DNA from: Rhynchopus sp. YZ270_cl-10
Taxonomy: Eukaryota > Euglenozoa > Diplonemea > Diplonemida > Diplonemidae
Length of the DNA stretch: 64,000 nucleotides
Assembly: GCA_964035575.1 (NCBI GenBank)
Contig: OZ037922.1
Span: forward strand, 620,001 to 684,000
Direction of reading: 5' to 3'
The notes below the pieces were generated by a model that worked only from the letters and a program-made list of their open reading frames with translations, was not told where the DNA came from and searched no databases. Of the stretch, positions 52,576 through 63,560 are shown piece by piece. Both the position numbers and the translations under genes were made by a program. How positions within the stretch are numbered: the stretch's first letter is position 1; each line of letters starts with the position of its first letter.

Positions 52576-53006
52576 TTAATGAGAAGTAGCTAGGACACAA
52601 CAAGGCATTTTGCCAATCCTGCGTTTCCTGCCCTGACCTGACTTATTCCTCCCCTTACACAACGGGAACAAAATTATTAGCTCCAAACCCAGTGGGGAGG
52701 GGGAGGTGAGGTGAGGATATTTTTTGAGGTTTGAGAAAAAAATTTCAAGCCATTTTCTATTTTGTCGATTAGAACAATTAGTTTTTTTCTTCTTTATTTC
52801 AGAAACCCAAAGAGGGGTGCGAGGGGGGAAAGCGAATATGGAAAGTCGTAGGTGGTGGGGTTGCAGGGATTGTATGATTATATATTTCAAAATTACAAAA
52901 TAAAATAAAATAAACATGGAATGATGGACAGTAACCTGTCCTGACACTGTTTTGTTTTTGTTTTTGAAAAGGGGGGGGTTGTTATGAAAAGTGTTAGCAT
53001 GCCACT

Positions 53007-53060
53007 GATAAAGGGTTTACTAAGCCATAGTAAACCCGCTTGGCTAGATCACCTTTATCA
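53007..53060 (+). repeat. Two-level hairpin
   Basis: Inner perfect 10-bp stem GGGTTTACTA/TAGTAAACCC (53013-53022, 53028-53037) with loop AGCCA. Outer TGATAAAGG/CCTTTATCA. Side arm CGCTTGGCTAGATCA. Compact, RNA-like, single copy as far as I can see. Confidence 0.5.
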
Positions 53061-53171
53061 ATTCAAATCTTCACCACAGGAAATGCCCCAAAAAAATATG
53101 TAGGTGGAGTATCGGAACTCAGACACGGAAGGGGGAAAAAAAGTCGATTTGAAATACAAAACTGTAGTTCC

Positions 53172-53225
53172 TGATGCAGGCATCTCCGACTGACCCACTG
53201 GACGATGCCAGCCGGATGAAAGCAC
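53172..53225 (+). repeat. Family D copy
   Basis: TGATGCAGGCATCTCCGACT, GACCCACTGGACGATGCCAG, CCGGATGAAAGCAC. Confidence 0.55.
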
Positions 53226-53340
53226 AAAGTTCCCTGCGGCCTACAACAGTAGATGTAAAGGAAACCTAATGACGTACATAACCGCTCGTCAGCCGGCGTC
53301 CCATCTGCCGCTGTAGAGTTGTAAGCTTACAGGTACTCCC

Positions 53341-53480
53341 GTATACAAAGCCCTCTCGTAAACAGTGTACCTTTGGTGCATGACCGGGTGTACCGGGGGG
53401 TGGACACCCAACCATGCAATCCTACAATCCATTCCGTCGTTTATATCTGATGTGTGCTACTCCCGCTTCCACTCATCAGC
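53341..53480 (+). repeat. SINE-like family C copy, extended
   Basis: GTATACAAAGCCCTCTCGTA, AACAGTGTACC, TGACCGGGTGTACCGGGG, then GTTTATATCTGATGTGTGCT, ACTCCCGCTTCCACTCATCA. Shares the 3' extension with 47604-47752. Confidence 0.6.
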
Positions 53481-54916
53481 CAAAAAAAAGTGCGAGTTCC
53501 AACCCGTACAGAGGGGTTTGCTAGGAAGAGACAGTAAACCCATGTTACGCTGTCCAAATGCACTTTCATAAGTTATCCCCCATAGTGCATTCCAGGGAAA
53601 GGAGAAAAATTTTACTCGAAATACAATAAAAAAAAAATGGGAGGGAAAATGTGGGACACACAGCAAGGGTTTCCCCCTTGCTCAGGAAAGCAGACATTGC
53701 AAGGTGCGGGCAATGCCGTACGATCAGTTGGTCAGAAAAATTGTTCGTTTGTTCTATTTTTCCCCGCGTGGAATATGGGGGGGAAAAAAATGTACGAACA
53801 AACTGAGAGAGAAGGCGGGAGGGACATCCTAGTTCTGTTATTTGTTTGAATTTTTGTCTTCATAGTTGGAAAGAGAAAAAATGAAAATTTGAAAGATGAA
53901 ATTTAAAAAAAAAAAAAAACAAATCCCAATAGGCCAAGACGCGCAGCCACTGTCTCGGCAGAACGAGAGAACAGGACTACCAAGTTTCAAAAAAAAACAA
54001 CGCCTAACCTCGTGGAGCTATCACAGCACATAACACACAGGACACAGAAAGCGAAGACAGCGCCTCGGTTTTTTGGGGCAGTAAATAATTTGTAGGAAAA
54101 ACAGAAACAAAAACAAAGGTTCCAAAGAAAACGTGTGAATCGGACACGTCTTGAAAGAACAAAAAAATAAAGGAAAAAAAACCACACAGAAAACTGTGTT
54201 TCTGTGTTGTAACAGAGAGAAAGAAAGTGAAAGTTGTGTGATAGAGCAAACAACGCTTGTAAGACCTCCTAGGAGTGAGCGTGCTCTTCATTTTAAAAAA
54301 AGGGTGAATACAAGATGTTCGGCAGGGGGGGAAAGACAGTACATTGAAACAAAACGACCTCCATGGGGGACGCCTTCTCGAGATACTGTGCTATTCGATT
54401 TTTTTTTTGTTGTGTCGACAATCACCTGCTAGTGCAGGATCTGTACTCAATGTCGCCCGAAGGCTATTGTACTTAAAAGATATAGACGGAGGTCGTCCTC
54501 AACTCTGGAAAGTCGCTTTTATTTGTTGTTTATGCATTCGAGTGCTGTAATATATACACAAAAGTTGCATCATCAAAGTTTGGGGGATAGGGTGGGTTAA
54601 AGGGGTCACGTGAGAAAATAAAGTAGTTGGTTAGAAATTCAGTACATCATGTTTCAGTCCTAACTGCATACATTGGTAGTATCAGAGGGGGACATCGTCA
54701 GTGCAAGACCCTCTGAGATGTAAAGAGTTTTAACCACTGTTGCTATTATCAAACAGTCTTTGGCCACTACTTGTCTTTTCAAAAACTAAAACCTAGACCT
54801 GTCAACACAAAAATTATGAACGACTTAGCTTCTGTGAGCTCGCAAGGGAGGTGTCGCTACGCACCTGTCCGAAGACTGCTGCCCAATTTTATTTTTTTTT
54901 TCGGAAAAATTTTTTT

Positions 54917-54952
54917 AAGATGATCCTAAGCCTCTCAGCGTGTGGTCACCTT
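54917..54952 (+). repeat. Small hairpin element, degraded arm
   Basis: TAAGATGATCCTAAGCCTCT, then GTGTGGTCACCTTTAG. The 3' inner arm has lost complementarity. Confidence 0.45.
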
Positions 54953-55065
54953 TAGAAGTGGTGCAAAACACGTAACTCTTCACCACCAAAAGCACTATTG
55001 CGTGCGCCTAGGAATGGACGCCAGGATCCTGAAGGAGGAAAAAAAAGAGAGAGAAAAACTATCGC

Positions 55066-55099
55066 AAGATGAATGTGCGGCGTTGTACGCACACATCTA
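55066..55099 (+). repeat. Small hairpin element, GTGCG-arm type
   Basis: AAGATGAATGTGCG, loop GCGTTGTA, CGCACACATCT; arms GTGCG/CGCAC. Confidence 0.55.
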
Positions 55100-55127
55100 T
55101 TAAATAAACAAACAAAAAAAAATTGTT

Positions 55128-55208
55128 TGGTGTGGCTAAAGGGGGAGTGATTCGCACTTATTATGCACATTTCCGCACTTTTTTGCGCCTCCCCATTCAG
55201 CCACACCA
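55128..55208. mobile_element. TGGTG-ended foldback element
   Basis: Ends TGGTGTGGCTAAAGGGGGAG and, from the right, TGGTGTGGCTGAATGGGGAG. Near-duplications TTGTT/TCGTT. A degenerate copy follows at 55868-55934 (GGGGTGGCTGAAGAGGGG to ATTCAGCTACACCA). Confidence 0.65.
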
Positions 55209-55651
55209 TCGTTTTAAAGGAATTGAGGATAGACTTTGTTCAGCCTTGTTTTAAAATGAAAATTGAATAGTTTTGGTAGAAAAAGAGAAGGTGAACGTGC
55301 CAACAAGGCTCTTCAGACACCAACAGCAGACACTGGGGCAAAAATAATTCAAAAAAAAAAAAATGTTTCTTATACTTTCAAATCAAAGAAGAGAAAGTAC
55401 AAAGGATGTTCTATGCAGACACATCCAATATGTTTTTGTTTTGTTTGTTTCAAAAAAAAAAAGTGAAAAAGAAAAAGATTGTTTCCGTGCATAAATTGAA
55501 ACTGTCGGTAGATTGATTTTCTAACAGTACCTCTGTTTCTGTCTCAAGAATTATACAGTATGGTGTGATCGAAGCGCAAGTTTTTTTATAAAGTCTTTAC
55601 AAAGTCTTCAGGGTCAGGGTCAAATATCAGCAAATAAAAAATCCTGGTCGT

Positions 55652-55715
55652 TTTTTTACAAAGTCTTGGCAAAGTCTTTACGGTGTACTGTGCGACCTTT
55701 GACCACACCAAAGTA
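55652..55715 (+). repeat. Family G copy
   Basis: TTTACAAAGTCTTGGCAAAG, TCTTTACGGTGTACTGTGCG, ACCTTTGACCACACCA; a shorter copy lies just before it (55575-55615). Confidence 0.5.
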
Positions 55716-56122
55716 GTATGTAAAAGGGTGTATATCGTCAGGAATTCCTCTTTACATGGTGGGCGAACGCCATGAAACCAATGTTCTGTGTGAACATTTG
55801 GTTACCTTCTACTCAAGCTTTCTATTTACTTTTGGAAACGCACATATTTAAAAAAAAATCAAAAATAGGGGTGGCTGAAGAGGGGTGCTCCGCACTTCTT
55901 ACGTACTTTGTGCACCCCACTATTCAGCTACACCAAAAAAAAAGCTTTTGTTTTCTTTTCTTTTCCGCTTTACAGGCAAGTCCTGTGTGCTGCACCGAAA
56001 GGTTTAAATAACCTAACGTTACACTAAAATATGGAAAGAATATACTATATATTTGGCAGAAAAGGGGAAAGAGAAGAGAGCGATGAGAGATAACAGTATT
56101 TTTTTTTTTTTCGTTGCTATAT

Positions 56123-59100
56123 TTATTCCAATTGTTTTCGGAGGTTCGCAAACTACACAAATTCAAATTAACAGAAGAAGAAGAAGAAGAAAAGAGAAAG
56201 AGCGCCACAAGCCACAAGACAACTTTTCCCTTTTAATAATTTGCTTTTTTCCTCCCCATGATTTACACTCTTTTCATTCATTCATTTTTTGTTCGTACGC
56301 TGTCCTCCCCCTCATACCCGCAAAAACCTGCGACTTCCTAGCGACGTAGACGTTGGTGTCATGATCTCGCTTTTGTTGAATGGAACCTGAGCTTCAGAGA
56401 GCTCGGTGTACATTGTATCACCCAGCCCTTTTGTGAACAAATCGTCTTGTACGTGCTGTCTGGACACTGGGATGGGTTCCATAAGGCGGCTGCTGTGGTT
56501 CAATCTGATAGCGGTTGCGGCCCGTCCGTAGCGCCCCTTCTTAAAAAGCATGCTACTGTCAATAGGAGAATCCTCTGATACAGAGGGGGTATGGTTGTGG
56601 TACCTTGACCAGTCGGTGTATATTTCAAGATCCTCGCTTTGGTTTGCACTGTCCCCTTCACAGGGTATATTGGTCATATCGTAGTCCGCTGTGTCGACGA
56701 GGATTTGTTCTGCGCGGGCGGCTTTCATGGCGTCCCGGCGTCTCCCGAGGGAGATGTCGAGGATGTAAAGAATAAAGTCGTAGATGCCCTTAAGCATCAT
56801 CAGCACTGCGCCACTTAAGAGCATTACCCCAGCAATCTCAGCGAAGGATGTTGCTGTGGAGCTGGGCCCGCTCGACTGCGAAATGATAAGAGAGATAGAA
56901 ATGAGCAAGACCGACCCAAACATAAGACCGTTCAACACAATAGAAGCAATATGGTCAATACGGGCGTTGAATGGGTGCAGCCAAATCGACATCATCAAAA
57001 CTGCAAAGAGAACTAAAGTGATCAACACATTGCGCAGAACGCACATCCCAACCTTCTCAGGCTTCCACGCAGACGCAAGCGCAAGGAACACAATCTGGCC
57101 GACCTCAACCATAGACCACCAATGATACCCACCGCGGTAAATCTCGAAAAACATGCCCCACTGTTCAACAAAAAAGGGGTGCCGCTTCCCTTTCTTCACC
57201 CAGACGTCTTTGCCGTAGACGCTGATGTAGATTTTGCGCTTCCAGCCTTGCAATACCACACCACGTTCCCCGAGGAGTTTGTCCTTTGTGCTTGAGGGTT
57301 TTTCCACTTCATCGGCGCGGTTGTTGAGGCAAAGGAGGGAGTGCGCTGCGATGGGGTCGATGCGGGGGTCTGGGACAAACTTTGCGTGGAAGGCAGCAGG
57401 GCGGAGAAGACCTGCCCACATGATCAGTGGGATGGATCCGCACAGTGCGAGCACAGACCATCCAAGGACTGCAGTCCAGCCACGCCCGGGAAGAGGCGAA
57501 AAGGCCAGGTGCGACGCAGACAGAGATGTCCCCATAAGAAGCCACATCATAGGGATATAGGCAAGACCCGGTGCACGTACATAGTAGATCGCATCCTCCC
57601 AGGTGACGCCCAGTGTCTGTGTGGCTACCCAAGCAACGACATAGTTCATAACCCCAAAGCAAGCAACCAGCGACAGGTTTGCCACAATGCACCCAATAAA
57701 GTACCGATCGCTATGCGCGCCGATCCCAAACTGCAGTGGGTGAAACTCCCAGTCAAGCGGCTCCGAGTTCTCAAGGTCAATGTCCTCCACCTTGCACTCA
57801 ATGCTCATCAGGATCGCCGCCTTCCCCGCTAGCGGGCTCGTGGCCGCAGCGGCCTTGGCCACGTTGTTCCCGCGTTCCTGCATCGAGCTGCTGAGGCCGT
57901 TGTAGGAAGGCGACTCTGTGCCCGGTGCAGATGCCAGTGGAGGTGTCAGTGTGGGTGTCAATGTCTCGGGTGCAGTCGTCGCCGTCGGTACAAATGTCTG
58001 CGGCATCACCGTGGGCCCTACAGTGGGTGCAGACGTCACCAACGGAGTCAACGTGTACGGCGGTGTGTTCGTCACAGGCTCGGCTGTGGGGCCTGCAGTC
58101 GGGCCAGGTGTGGCAGGTGCGCCCGTCGTGCCTGGTGTGAGTGTCAACGGAACGGAAGTCGCAGGGGCACGTGTGCGCGGAGACGCTGACGGCTCCAACG
58201 TGAGTGGTGCAAGAGTGGCAGGTGCAAGCGTCTGTGGCGACGGCGTCGGAGGAGCGGGCGTAGGTGGAGCGGGTGACAACGGGGAAGGTGTAGGTGGCGA
58301 AGGTGTCGCGGGTGAGAGTGTCAGTGGAGCAGGAGTGGGCGGTGACGATGTCGGAGGTGACGGTGTCAGTGGAGCCGGAGTGGGCGGTGCTGGCGTGGGA
58401 GGTGACGGTGTCGGAGGAGCAGGTGTTGGTGGTGATGGAGTCGGTGGTGATGGAGTGGGTGGTGACGGTGTCAGTGGAGCGGGTGTGGGAGGGGAGGGTG
58501 TCGGTGGTGACGGTGTAGGTGGTGATGGTGTCAGTGGAGCGGGTGTCGGAGGCGAAGGAGTAGGCGGTGCTGGCGTGGGAGGTGACGGTGTCAGAGGAGC
58601 AGGTGTTGGTGGTGATGGAGTCGGTGGAGACGGTGTCGGAGGCGAAGGAGTGAGTGGTGAGGGTGTTGGAGGTGAAGGTGTCACAGGTGATGGCGTGGGA
58701 GGAAACGGTGTGGGTGGTGCGGGTGTTGGAGGCGAAGGGGTGGGTGGCGACGGTGTGGGAGGTGAGGGAGTTGGTGGTGCGGGTGTAGGTGGTGATGGTG
58801 TCGGTGGAGACGGGGTCGGTGGAGACGGGGTCGGAGGCGAAGGTGTGGGAGGTGAGGGAGTTGGTGGTGAAGGCGTTGGTGGTGCTGGTGTCGGAGGTGA
58901 CGGTGTAAGAGGAGCAGGTGTTGGTGGTGATGGAGTCGGTGGAGACGGTGTCGGAGGCGAAGGAGTGGGCGGTGCTGGTGTGGGAGGTGACGGTGTCGGT
59001 GGTGATGGTGTTGGAGGTGAGGGTGTTGGTGGTGAAGGTGTCACAGGTGCTGGCGTGGGAGGGGACGGTGTGGGTGGTGACGGTGTCGGAGGCGAAGGAG

Positions 59101-60295
59101 TGGGGGGTGACGGTGTTGGTGGTGCTGGAGTGGGTGGTGAAGGTGTCGGAGGCGATGGCGTAGGTGGTGCGGGTGTTGGAGGCGAAGGTGTCGGTGGTGA
59201 TGGTGTTGGCGGGGAAAGTGTAGGCGCCCACCCTGCATCAACAGCACACAACATTGAATACGCAGTGCCGCAGCCAGTGTCGATCCAGCCCGGTCCTGAA
59301 GTAAACTGTATCATTGTGCAGTCATGGTCACGGTCGTTCGGCTGTGTGTTTGTCCGGGTACAACGACCTCCAGACCCGGGCAGCGACTGTACACACCACA
59401 GCTCTGATGTATAGTCGTATGCGGAGCTGTCTTCCCACTTCCAGTAGCCGGCACCTGTCTCTCTCCCAGTGGTACGTGCTGCGTCCTCCACGAGCCCTGT
59501 GAAGAAGGAGGTAGACACGTCAAAGCGCGTCATCCACATCGCATCCCAGTAGGTGTGTGCACTGGGCTGAGTGCAACGCGACGGGTCGTAGGCGCCAGCC
59601 ACTGAGAGGTAGTGGCAACGCCCGTTGTAGAAATACTGCTGTGCGGTGCAGTGCTTGTCTGTGGCATAGTAGCGCACAGTGCTGAGGAAGGATGCTGCCG
59701 GCGCAGCGCTGCCGACGTCGACGCTGTCGTACACACAACCCAGCGAGAAGCGTGTGAAGAGGGGGACCTCTGCAGTCGCCTGCAGCACCTCCCTGCCCTC
59801 CACCTGCAGGGAGAGGTGCCGTGCGCGCGGGTCCACGTAGACAACAAGGTGGTTCCACGAGTTCGTCGTCGTCGCACCCGAGGAGGACACCAAGACCTGC
59901 ACGTCAATAGCAGACCTCTGCAGCACAAGGCTGAACACGCCTCGCTCACACCGTAGGAAGAGGGCAGTGTCGCCTCCATCCGTGGACCAGCTCAGAAGCA
60001 CCTGCTTCACAGTCGCTGTGCTCCCTCTGTAGAAGAACGACACCACAGTCGCCTCCGTGGGCAGCAGTGTGAACGCCGTGTCCCCTGTGTACGGACACGC
60101 CTGCGAGCCGCCAGCGTTGTTCAGCACCTCCACATTAGCGTAGGTATCGGTTGCGAAGCCGAACCCCTGTACGGTCATCCCACCCGCCAACGTCCGCGTC
60201 CCGTCCAACCAATGTGCCTTCTGCACATAAGCCCCGCACACCTGGCAAGCTAGCAAGACAGCCACAGTACGCAGCACTGCCACTGTCTCCCCCAT
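56123..60295 (-). CDS. Signal peptide-LamG-like-C-type lectin-Pro/Thr stalk-multi-TM protein
   Basis: Exon 1 is 60295-56318 (1326 aa) and ends at a GTATGA donor. A small exon 56152-56123 (FANLRKQLE, stop in GAATAAA) after TTTGTGTAG is inferred. The start [20 protein letters not shown] gives a clear signal peptide; an upstream in-frame ATG at 60388 would spoil it. Residues about 68-213 look like a concanavalin/LamG fold ([10 protein letters not shown]). About 214-352 is a C-type lectin domain ([44 protein letters not shown] at the sugar-binding loop). Then about 370 residues of [10 protein letters not shown] repeats, a Thr/Pro stalk, about seven hydrophobic helices ([36 protein letters not shown]) and a polar tail. 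Likely a surface receptor or adhesin. The C-terminal membrane domain was not assigned to a family. Confidence 0.8.
58230..59224 (-). repeat. Coding 15-bp minisatellite ([10 protein letters not shown])n
   Basis: About 1 kb of degenerate 15-bp units encodes the proline-threonine stalk on the minus strand. Third-position variation with a preserved protein pattern suggests selection on the peptide. The plus strand is also open ([10 protein letters not shown]-type), a by-product of unit composition. Confidence 0.9.
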
Positions 60296-60419
60296 ATGAA
60301 AGACCCCCCTTCTGGGGCTAGCCTGTGCATTAGTATTGGTGTATTCGGGAAGGGAAGGTTTGGGTAAGGGTAAGGGAAACATATGCATCAAATACGGTCA
60401 GACTTTCAAACAAGCATGA

Positions 60420-62104
60420 AGCTGCACATGGGCGGTCGCTGCACTCTTGGGCAAATTTGCAATAATTGCAATAATTGCAATACTCCTCTGAGCATACCCT
60501 GAACCACGCTCAGAAGGTACCACCTTGCTCAGGTATCAGACACCCTCGAACACCAGCACATCATCAGATGAAACCCCCTCCCCTCTCTCCCCTCTCCCCA
60601 ACAGGAGCGAATACCCTCGCAGTTCTGCAGTCACGTGAGCACCCCCGTGCACAGTCCCCCCACCCACCCCTGTGGTAACATCCCTCATGGAAGGACCCAA
60701 AACCCAGTTCCAAACACACTGCACACAAAACCTCGTTGACGGACCACACTGCCTGGCAGTGGGCAGGGTGCTGCACTTTGTGGTGTCGTGCTGAGAAGGG
60801 TGTGCTGCGAAACGCAGCAAGAGTCGTTACTGCCTCCGCACCCACCGTCATCATCGGCGTCCTCACGGAACCCCACCCCATCCCACCCCAAATATAAAAT
60901 TATTACGCACAGGTCACCACGTTTCTAAGGCATGCCATGTATTTACCCCGCCCTGAAATGTGCTGAAATAAACTTTCTATATGTCCTGCTCAGAAAATTG
61001 CGGGGTCGCAAGATATTTTTATTGGAAAAATATCATGGTTACTGCTTACAGTAAGCTGCCTCCTAAAAAGAGGCTTCGCAGAAGATGAGTCATACCTCGG
61101 GTATGTATAAAAAAGTCCTTTGGTCACCCCATAGTTGTACTAAAAATAGAGCTGTGGTCTGTGGATCAAGGAGGCCTGTGTATGATTTTGTAGGATCTCG
61201 ATGGGATCTCTCTAGTGTTAGAGGATCCAGCCTTGTATGAGCCTCTTCCGTCTTGCATCAAGTTGGGCCCCGAAGGGACCCAGTCGAAAAGCACCCCCGA
61301 GATTTGTTTTCCAATGATTCTTGAACCAACGATATACCCTGTAATGTACCACCAAAATATATATCATCAGCACCAAAGCTGTCGTCTAGAGGGCATCCCA
61401 CAACACAGATTTTCTCTCCCCTGATTTTCTACACCACTAAAGTACAAAAAACCCTTCAGAACATAGTGAGAGGACACCACAATCGAGTCCTGGCAAGGGT
61501 CTCAATGCTGAACCATTGCAGGTAGAGTCCCCAACGTCCCAGCACGATTAGTAACCAATCAATGCGTTTCCTTCACCAAGTGACGACCGACCTCGTCAGC
61601 GCTCAAAGATATAAATAGACGTGATACACGTGACCGCATCAGTCACTGCTCAAGGGCCGCAGCCAATAGGAGTGGAAGACGTTGGAGTCGCAAGATAATC
61701 GAAACGGCAGGTGTAAATAGTTATTGTGCAGTTGTAGCTACGCATGTTATTTCAACTGGGGTAAAAGGGTTGGGCCTTTTTCTTTCTTTCAACTTCACAG
61801 CGTTTCCCTCCTTACTCAAGACAATTAAACAAAGAAACTTACTCCACCTTCCTGTTACCTTTTGAGGTCAACAGCAAATCACCTACTTTCCACTTCATAG
61901 ATACAGCGCGCATCTTCGAATTTCGAATTGTGTTCCCGCACGCGAAGCGAGCGGAATTTTTTTTTTTGATAAAAAAACTTGTTGTCAATTCTAAAAGATT
62001 GGAGGCAGATGCGGGCAAACAAACCGGATTGAAAAAAACAGAAGTACTTCAGTTTAACATATTTTGGGTGATCTATGAACGGGGAGAGATTTTTTCACTT
62101 GCTC
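60420..62104. other. Intergenic; possible CCAAT/TATA region, no gene seen
   Basis: 60420-60900 is GC-richer and likely holds the lectin gene's promoter. 61550-61720 has CCAATCAAT, GATATAAATAG (61609-61619), CACGTGACC and GCCAATAGG in a promoter-like arrangement, but no coding region follows on either strand nearby. 61000-61540 shows nothing recognisable beyond a GGGGTCGCAAGATAT stretch also seen in the 13.6-kb transposon (GGGGTCGCAACAT). Confidence 0.4.
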
Positions 62105-63419
62105 TCAGTAAGCTCTCACAGGCCTCCGGCAATGTATTCCTTCCAGCCATGTTGTAACGTCGGCAATTTTGTCTTTGTCAGGAATTTCTAACGTCCTCGT
62201 GCCTACGCATGACTTGAGATGTGCATACATCACACACCTGTGAGGCTTAGTGATCAGTGTCACCTTTGTACCGTGAACACTCCCACCACCAACAACCTCC
62301 CACTTTTCACGATCATCATGTGACGCCGAGGGATCGTGAGCAAAAGACATTTGATTATGAGTGAACATGGAATGGCAAGACTTCTTACCTCGGTAACCTT
62401 GCTCGTTTGGACCTACGTCATCATGTTTGGTGTCGCACAGGGGGATAACGTTGTTGATGGGGTCATGATTTTCCATGCGTAATGCAGGCATGGCGTACAC
62501 TTCTTCCGAGGGTACGAGGTGTACCGCTGTCACTTCGTTGTAGTGCTTCACTGGTCTTGATTTCGGTTCTGTATAGCCACAAACACAACATATTTTTCTG
62601 CCCGACACCATCATCGCAGCCCACTTCTCGTTCGCCAGTCTTTGTCTCTCCTCCCTAGATAATTTTGATGACCCTGAACCATGAGGTGCCATAGCAGCCT
62701 CAAAGACTATAGTGCGAATATCTACATCCCGCATTTGAATTTGCATCGCAAGCGTGACCTGCTTCCGCACCTCTAACAGTGATTCGCTGGCTATCTGTAA
62801 GTGTGTGAAAAATGAAGGTACGATGACTAAAAACAACAAGTAGACCACTCGTCGTGCGTCCAAAAGGTCCGAGGTTCCCCACAAACAGCACAACCGCATG
62901 TAATGACTCAACTCAAAGGTTGAGTGAATAGAAACTACAAAAAGTTCTACAAGACACACATGTTGCGAATGAGTCATGTTTGAAAATAAAATAATTGGGT
63001 GTGGAAAATGAGAGTCATACCCTCTTCTTCGCCTCGAGATTGGTCTCCTGTACCTCGAGCTCGTTGATCCTGGTGGATATTTTCTCTATGTTAGTTCTAT
63101 CATCCTCAACCCATTCGGGGTAGTCATCTGGGAGAAGCTCGTTCAGGGCGTCCGCCTTCAAAGTACCAAGACCGAATGCAGCCACCCCGAGTCTCTGATC
63201 CGTCACTACCTTCTTGTCTGCCTCCACCGCCTTCTTCTTTGCCTCCAGTTCTGTTATTTTCTGCTCGTATCTGTCTGCAGGAGACAAGGCAACGACATCA
63301 CTACCAGGCATACTTTGTTCATGTTGCCCAGATGATGAGGACGTCGCTTTCATGCACGAGTGGGCGTCATATTCAGCCTTGAGGAACTCCACATCGCACT
63401 TATGACACACGATAGACAT
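62105..63419 (-). CDS. HNH-like nuclease-domain protein with N-terminal zinc finger (2 exons)
   Basis: Exon 1 is 63419-63021 (133 aa) and exon 2 is 62794-62105 (229 aa); intron 63020-62795 (GTATGA...CTTACAG), phase 0; 362 aa. The N-terminus MSIVCHKCDVEFLKAEYDAH SC has a C-x2-C-x11-H-x-C finger (C5, C8, H20, C22). A coiled coil (about 50-130) follows. The HNH core has CCVCGY (about 202-205), AVHLVPSEE with H225, NNVIPLC (about 247-253) and KKSCHSMF. Paralogue of 257-2622: exon 1 ends identically and the IASESLLEVRKQV stretch aligns with NVAEQLLSARKTL there. The intron between the coiled coil and the core seen in the other copy is absent here. It lacks the Gln-rich tail. An upstream in-frame ATG (63491) would add 24 unconserved residues. 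Role unknown; likely nucleic-acid binding or cleavage. Confidence 0.72.
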
Positions 63420-63424
63420 ATGCA

Positions 63425-63560
63425 GTTGGGGTGGGTTGGGAAAGGGGAGGGAGGGGATATGGGGAAAGGAAGGAAATGTGTTGTCCTGCATGAGATGATG
63501 AAATATTAGTAGTTGGGGTGTGGGTGGAGGTGGAAGAGTGGGTGCGGTGGTCTTGATGCG
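63425..63560 (-). promoter_or_regulatory. Upstream block shared by the two HNH paralogues
   Basis: GGGTGGGTTGGGAAAGGGGA, TGCATGAGATGATGA, GGGTGTGGGTGGAGGTGGAA and GAGTGGGTGCGGTGG correspond in order to 2640-2790. Confidence 0.5.

Larger units (their letters stand above)
47753..56122. other. Gene-free tract with repeats and a piggyBac remnant
   Basis: About 8.4 kb without an intact gene. Low-complexity A/G-rich DNA dominates 48420-49180 and 53500-54900, where I see nothing further apart from scattered small hairpins (48285-48320, 49739-49775, 50223-50260). A short (CCCTA)4 run lies at 50563-50586. Confidence 0.6.

Noticed and set aside
57918-59414. Long plus-strand Gly/Val-rich open frame
   Set aside because: It is the complement of the PPTP-encoding minisatellite in the lectin gene; no start signal or domain.
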